5,966 bases of DNA from Cellvibrionaceae bacterium (GTDB lineage: Bacteria > Pseudomonadota > Gammaproteobacteria > Pseudomonadales > Cellvibrionaceae), in the NCBI GenBank assembly GCA_025800435.1, contig JAOXRV010000164.1, forward strand, positions 1 to 5,966, written 5' to 3'. This document shows positions 4,231-5,966 of this stretch, piece by piece (position 1 is the first letter of the stretch; each line of letters opens with the position of its first letter). The position numbers and the translations under genes are program-made. Below the pieces are notes generated by a model, which saw nothing but the letters and a program-made list of their open reading frames with translations, was not told where the DNA came from and did not search any database.

Positions 4231-4686
4231 ATGAAACTATACCCACTATTAACCCTGGCCCTGGCGGCCACCCTACCCCTGGCTGGCCACAGCCAAAACG
4301 AGGTAAGCACAACCTTGGCTGGCGATTTGGCCAATAACCTTAGCTACGAGCAAGCACTGCAAAAACACATTAAGCCCACCAGCATGGGCAGCGCGCAAAT
4401 TATTAGCGTGTTGCAGCAGGGGGTTGATTATTTATGCTCCGATACTGAAAAAACCAGCGAGCAAGGTTGCCCGGCCGGCGAGAACTTGGTGCGCGCGGTT
4501 GATGCCGGCACTTTGATGCCACCCGGCTATGTGGCCGCCACCTTGGCCCTAGAGCTGGGCCTAAGCCCGGCCGCCTTTGCCGAGGCCCCCGCCGCCGGCC
4601 CCCGCGGCGGCGCCATTGTGATACGCGCACCGGCCTTTAGCAATAACGCCACCGGCGGTGGCGGTGGCCGCGCTAGCGATAACTAA
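4231..4686 (+). CDS. Small exported protein of unknown function
   Basis: I do not recognise this 151-residue protein. It starts with a typical signal peptide: MK, then a hydrophobic core (L6-A18), then AGHSQ, with likely signal peptidase I cleavage after S21. The mature part has an acidic/polar region (24-60), two cysteines (C69 and C80) that could form a periplasmic disulphide, and the segment GTLMPPGYVAATLALELGLS (93-112). The tail is rich in Ala, Pro and Gly and ends with a run of five glycines and ASDN. There is no lipobox, so it is probably soluble in the periplasm or secreted. The ATG has a good Shine-Dalgarno at 4218-4221. It is separated by 48 bases from the Wzy_C-type gene, so the two are probably one operon, and it is likely controlled by the structured leader. 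High GC and strand-consistent codon use support a real gene. Confidence 0.8.
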   Translation: MKLYPLLTLALAATLPLAGHSQNEVSTTLAGDLANNLSYEQALQKHIKPTSMGSAQIISVLQQGVDYLCSDTEKTSEQGCPAGENLVRAVDAGTLMPPGYVAATLALELGLSPAAFAEAPAAGPRGGAIVIRAPAFSNNATGGGGGRASDN

Positions 4687-4734
4687 GCACACCAACTATT
4701 GGCCGCTGGCCCCTGCTGATTAAGGCCCCCGGCC

Positions 4735-5966
4735 ATGACCACCCGCCCACACGATAGCCACCAATTTGCAGCCCTAATGGCGCTGCTGGTGTGGCTGCCC
4801 CTGCCCCTGGCCAGCAACCGCCCCTGGAGCCAAGCGCTGCTGGTTATCTGGCTGAGTGTGCAGCTTGGCCTATGGCTGTGGGGCTATATACGCGGCCGCT
4901 ATAGCCCAAGTTATTGCCTGCTTAAAGCTTGGTGGCTGCACGGTTTACTTGGCGCCCACTGCGCCTGGCAGTTGGGCCAATTGCTGTGGCTGCCACGGGT
5001 AGATTGGCACAGCCAGGTACACACCTTGTGTTTAAGCTTGGCCCTGTGGACCATGTTTTGTTTAAGCCTGCAGCTGTTAAGCAGCGGCAGGCGTTTGCGT
5101 ATTGCCGCTGGGGTGCTGGTGGGGTCGGCTTTGTTGCAGGCCTTGTTTGGCAGTTTTATGAGTTTAAGCGGGGCCGAGTATTTATTGTTTGTACCCAAAG
5201 ACAGTTACCTAGGGGTGGCCACGGGTACATTTGTTAACCGCAATAGCTACGCCGCTTATTTAACCTTGTGCGGCTCGGTGGGTATTGGCTTAATGGTTTC
5301 TACCCTGGCGGCTAAGCCTGCGGGCAATTGGCGCGAGCATGGGCGGCGCCTGTTACAAACCCTGTTAAGCCGCAAAATTGTGCTGCGCTTAAGCTTGGTG
5401 ATGATTGTGGCGGGGCTGGTCATGAGCCATTCGCGCATGGGCAATAGCTCGTTTTTTATTAGCCTGATGGTGTTGGGGCCGCTGGGCCTAATATTGCTGC
5501 GCTTTAACAAAAAACTGGGCCAGCGCGGGTCTTGGCGGGGTATGGTGCTATTGCTGGCCAGCTTGGTAATTATTGATATTGCGGTAGTGGGCACTTTTTT
5601 TGGGGTAGATAAAGTTGCCCAGCGTTTGCAGGCCACCAGCCAGGCCAGCGAAACCCGCGACGACTTGCTGCGCGAAGCCTATCCGCTATTGCAACAAACT
5701 TATATTGAAGGCGCCGGCGGGGGTACTTTTTATACCTTGTTTCCCCAGTACCGGCAGTATGAAACCGGGGCCAGGTTTTACGATTTGGCCCATAACGATT
5801 ATTTGCAGTTTGTGTTGGAGTTTGGCCTGGCGGGCACCCTGCCGCTGGCGGCGTTGGTGCTGGCGGTTTTTGTGTTGGGGCTGCGCAGCCAGTTAAGCCG
5901 GGGCAGCAGTTTGCTGCGCGGTTTGGGCTTTGGGGCCAGCATGGGCTGCATGGCCATGGCCATACA
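4735..5966 (+). CDS. O-antigen ligase/polymerase (Wzy_C) family membrane protein, partial
   Basis: I read this frame from ATG 4735 to the window edge without a stop: 410 complete codons, with the 3' end missing. Proteins of this family sit in the inner membrane and act on undecaprenyl-linked glycans in the periplasm, either polymerising repeat units or ligating them to an acceptor. Visible family features are GTFVNRNSYAAYL (164-176), the SHSRMG segment (231-236) with its conserved arginine R234, and a large periplasmic loop with ETRDDLLREAYPLL and EGAGGGTF (325-332). HNDYLQFVLEFGLAG (353-367) follows. Many hydrophobic segments come before and after. AAGG (4722-4725) lies 9 bases before the ATG and can serve as Shine-Dalgarno. 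Polymerase and ligase cannot be told apart from this part; next to a WcaJ-type initiator, a polymerase is more likely. Confidence 0.9.
   Translation, partial: MTTRPHDSHQFAALMALLVWLPLPLASNRPWSQALLVIWLSVQLGLWLWGYIRGRYSPSYCLLKAWWLHGLLGAHCAWQLGQLLWLPRVDWHSQVHTLCLSLALWTMFCLSLQLLSSGRRLRIAAGVLVGSALLQALFGSFMSLSGAEYLLFVPKDSYLGVATGTFVNRNSYAAYLTLCGSVGIGLMVSTLAAKPAGNWREHGRRLLQTLLSRKIVLRLSLVMIVAGLVMSHSRMGNSSFFISLMVLGPLGLILLRFNKKLGQRGSWRGMVLLLASLVIIDIAVVGTFFGVDKVAQRLQATSQASETRDDLLREAYPLLQQTYIEGAGGGTFYTLFPQYRQYETGARFYDLAHNDYLQFVLEFGLAGTLPLAALVLAVFVLGLRSQLSRGSSLLRGLGFGASMGCMAMAI

Noticed and set aside
4032..4334. Minus-strand ORF of 100 residues across the leader and the start of the secreted-protein gene
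   Set aside because: It overlaps a better-supported signal-peptide gene on the other strand and has no ribosome binding site or motif.

Overview
The window is part of a surface-polysaccharide (exopolysaccharide, capsule or O-antigen type) locus. It probably comes from a gammaproteobacterium: the nucleotide-sugar dehydrogenase closely resembles the enterobacterial Ugd type, and the other genes are rich in GGC, GCC and CTG/TTG codons. A marine or cell-wall-degrading member of the Cellvibrionales would fit, but this is a weak inference because no rRNA or lineage-specific marker is present.

Layout. Bases 1-630 (minus strand) hold the N-terminal 210 residues of a UDP-glucose 6-dehydrogenase (ugd), cut by the window edge. 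Bases 631-905 are a control region with a candidate ugd promoter, two inverted repeats, and a rho-independent terminator (862-904) that closes the next gene. Bases 906-2813 (minus strand) encode a WcaJ-type undecaprenyl-phosphate sugar-phosphate transferase carrying unusual low-complexity insertions. Bases 2814-4230 form a long divergent intergenic region. It contains a candidate wcaJ-type promoter, several inverted repeats, one doubtful 75-residue membrane ORF (3630-3857), and a roughly 340-base highly structured leader. Bases 4231-4686 (plus strand) encode a small exported protein of unknown function. Bases 4735-5966 (plus strand, open at the window edge) encode a multi-membrane-span protein of the O-antigen ligase/polymerase (Wzy_C) family.

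How the genes fit together. Ugd makes UDP-glucuronate. The WcaJ-type enzyme loads the first sugar phosphate onto undecaprenyl phosphate at the inner membrane. The Wzy_C-type protein would polymerise or transfer the finished repeat units on the periplasmic side. The small secreted protein precedes the Wzy_C gene by 48 bases and is probably co-transcribed with it.

The most interesting signal is the leader upstream of 4231. Nearly all of 3937-4197 can fold into consecutive hairpins. Two alternative hairpins share one arm, one hairpin has a GCAA tetraloop, and two in a row have the same architecture. The only three GGA triplets in the leader lie in two hairpin loops and in the Shine-Dalgarno sequence, where the core is ACGGA. 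That is the layout of a CsrA/Rsm-repressed mRNA leader. An imperfect ops/JUMPstart-like decamer (GGCGGCAGCG) and a 17-base segment antisense to the wcaJ-type mRNA lie in the same leader. All folds were found by eye and not computed.
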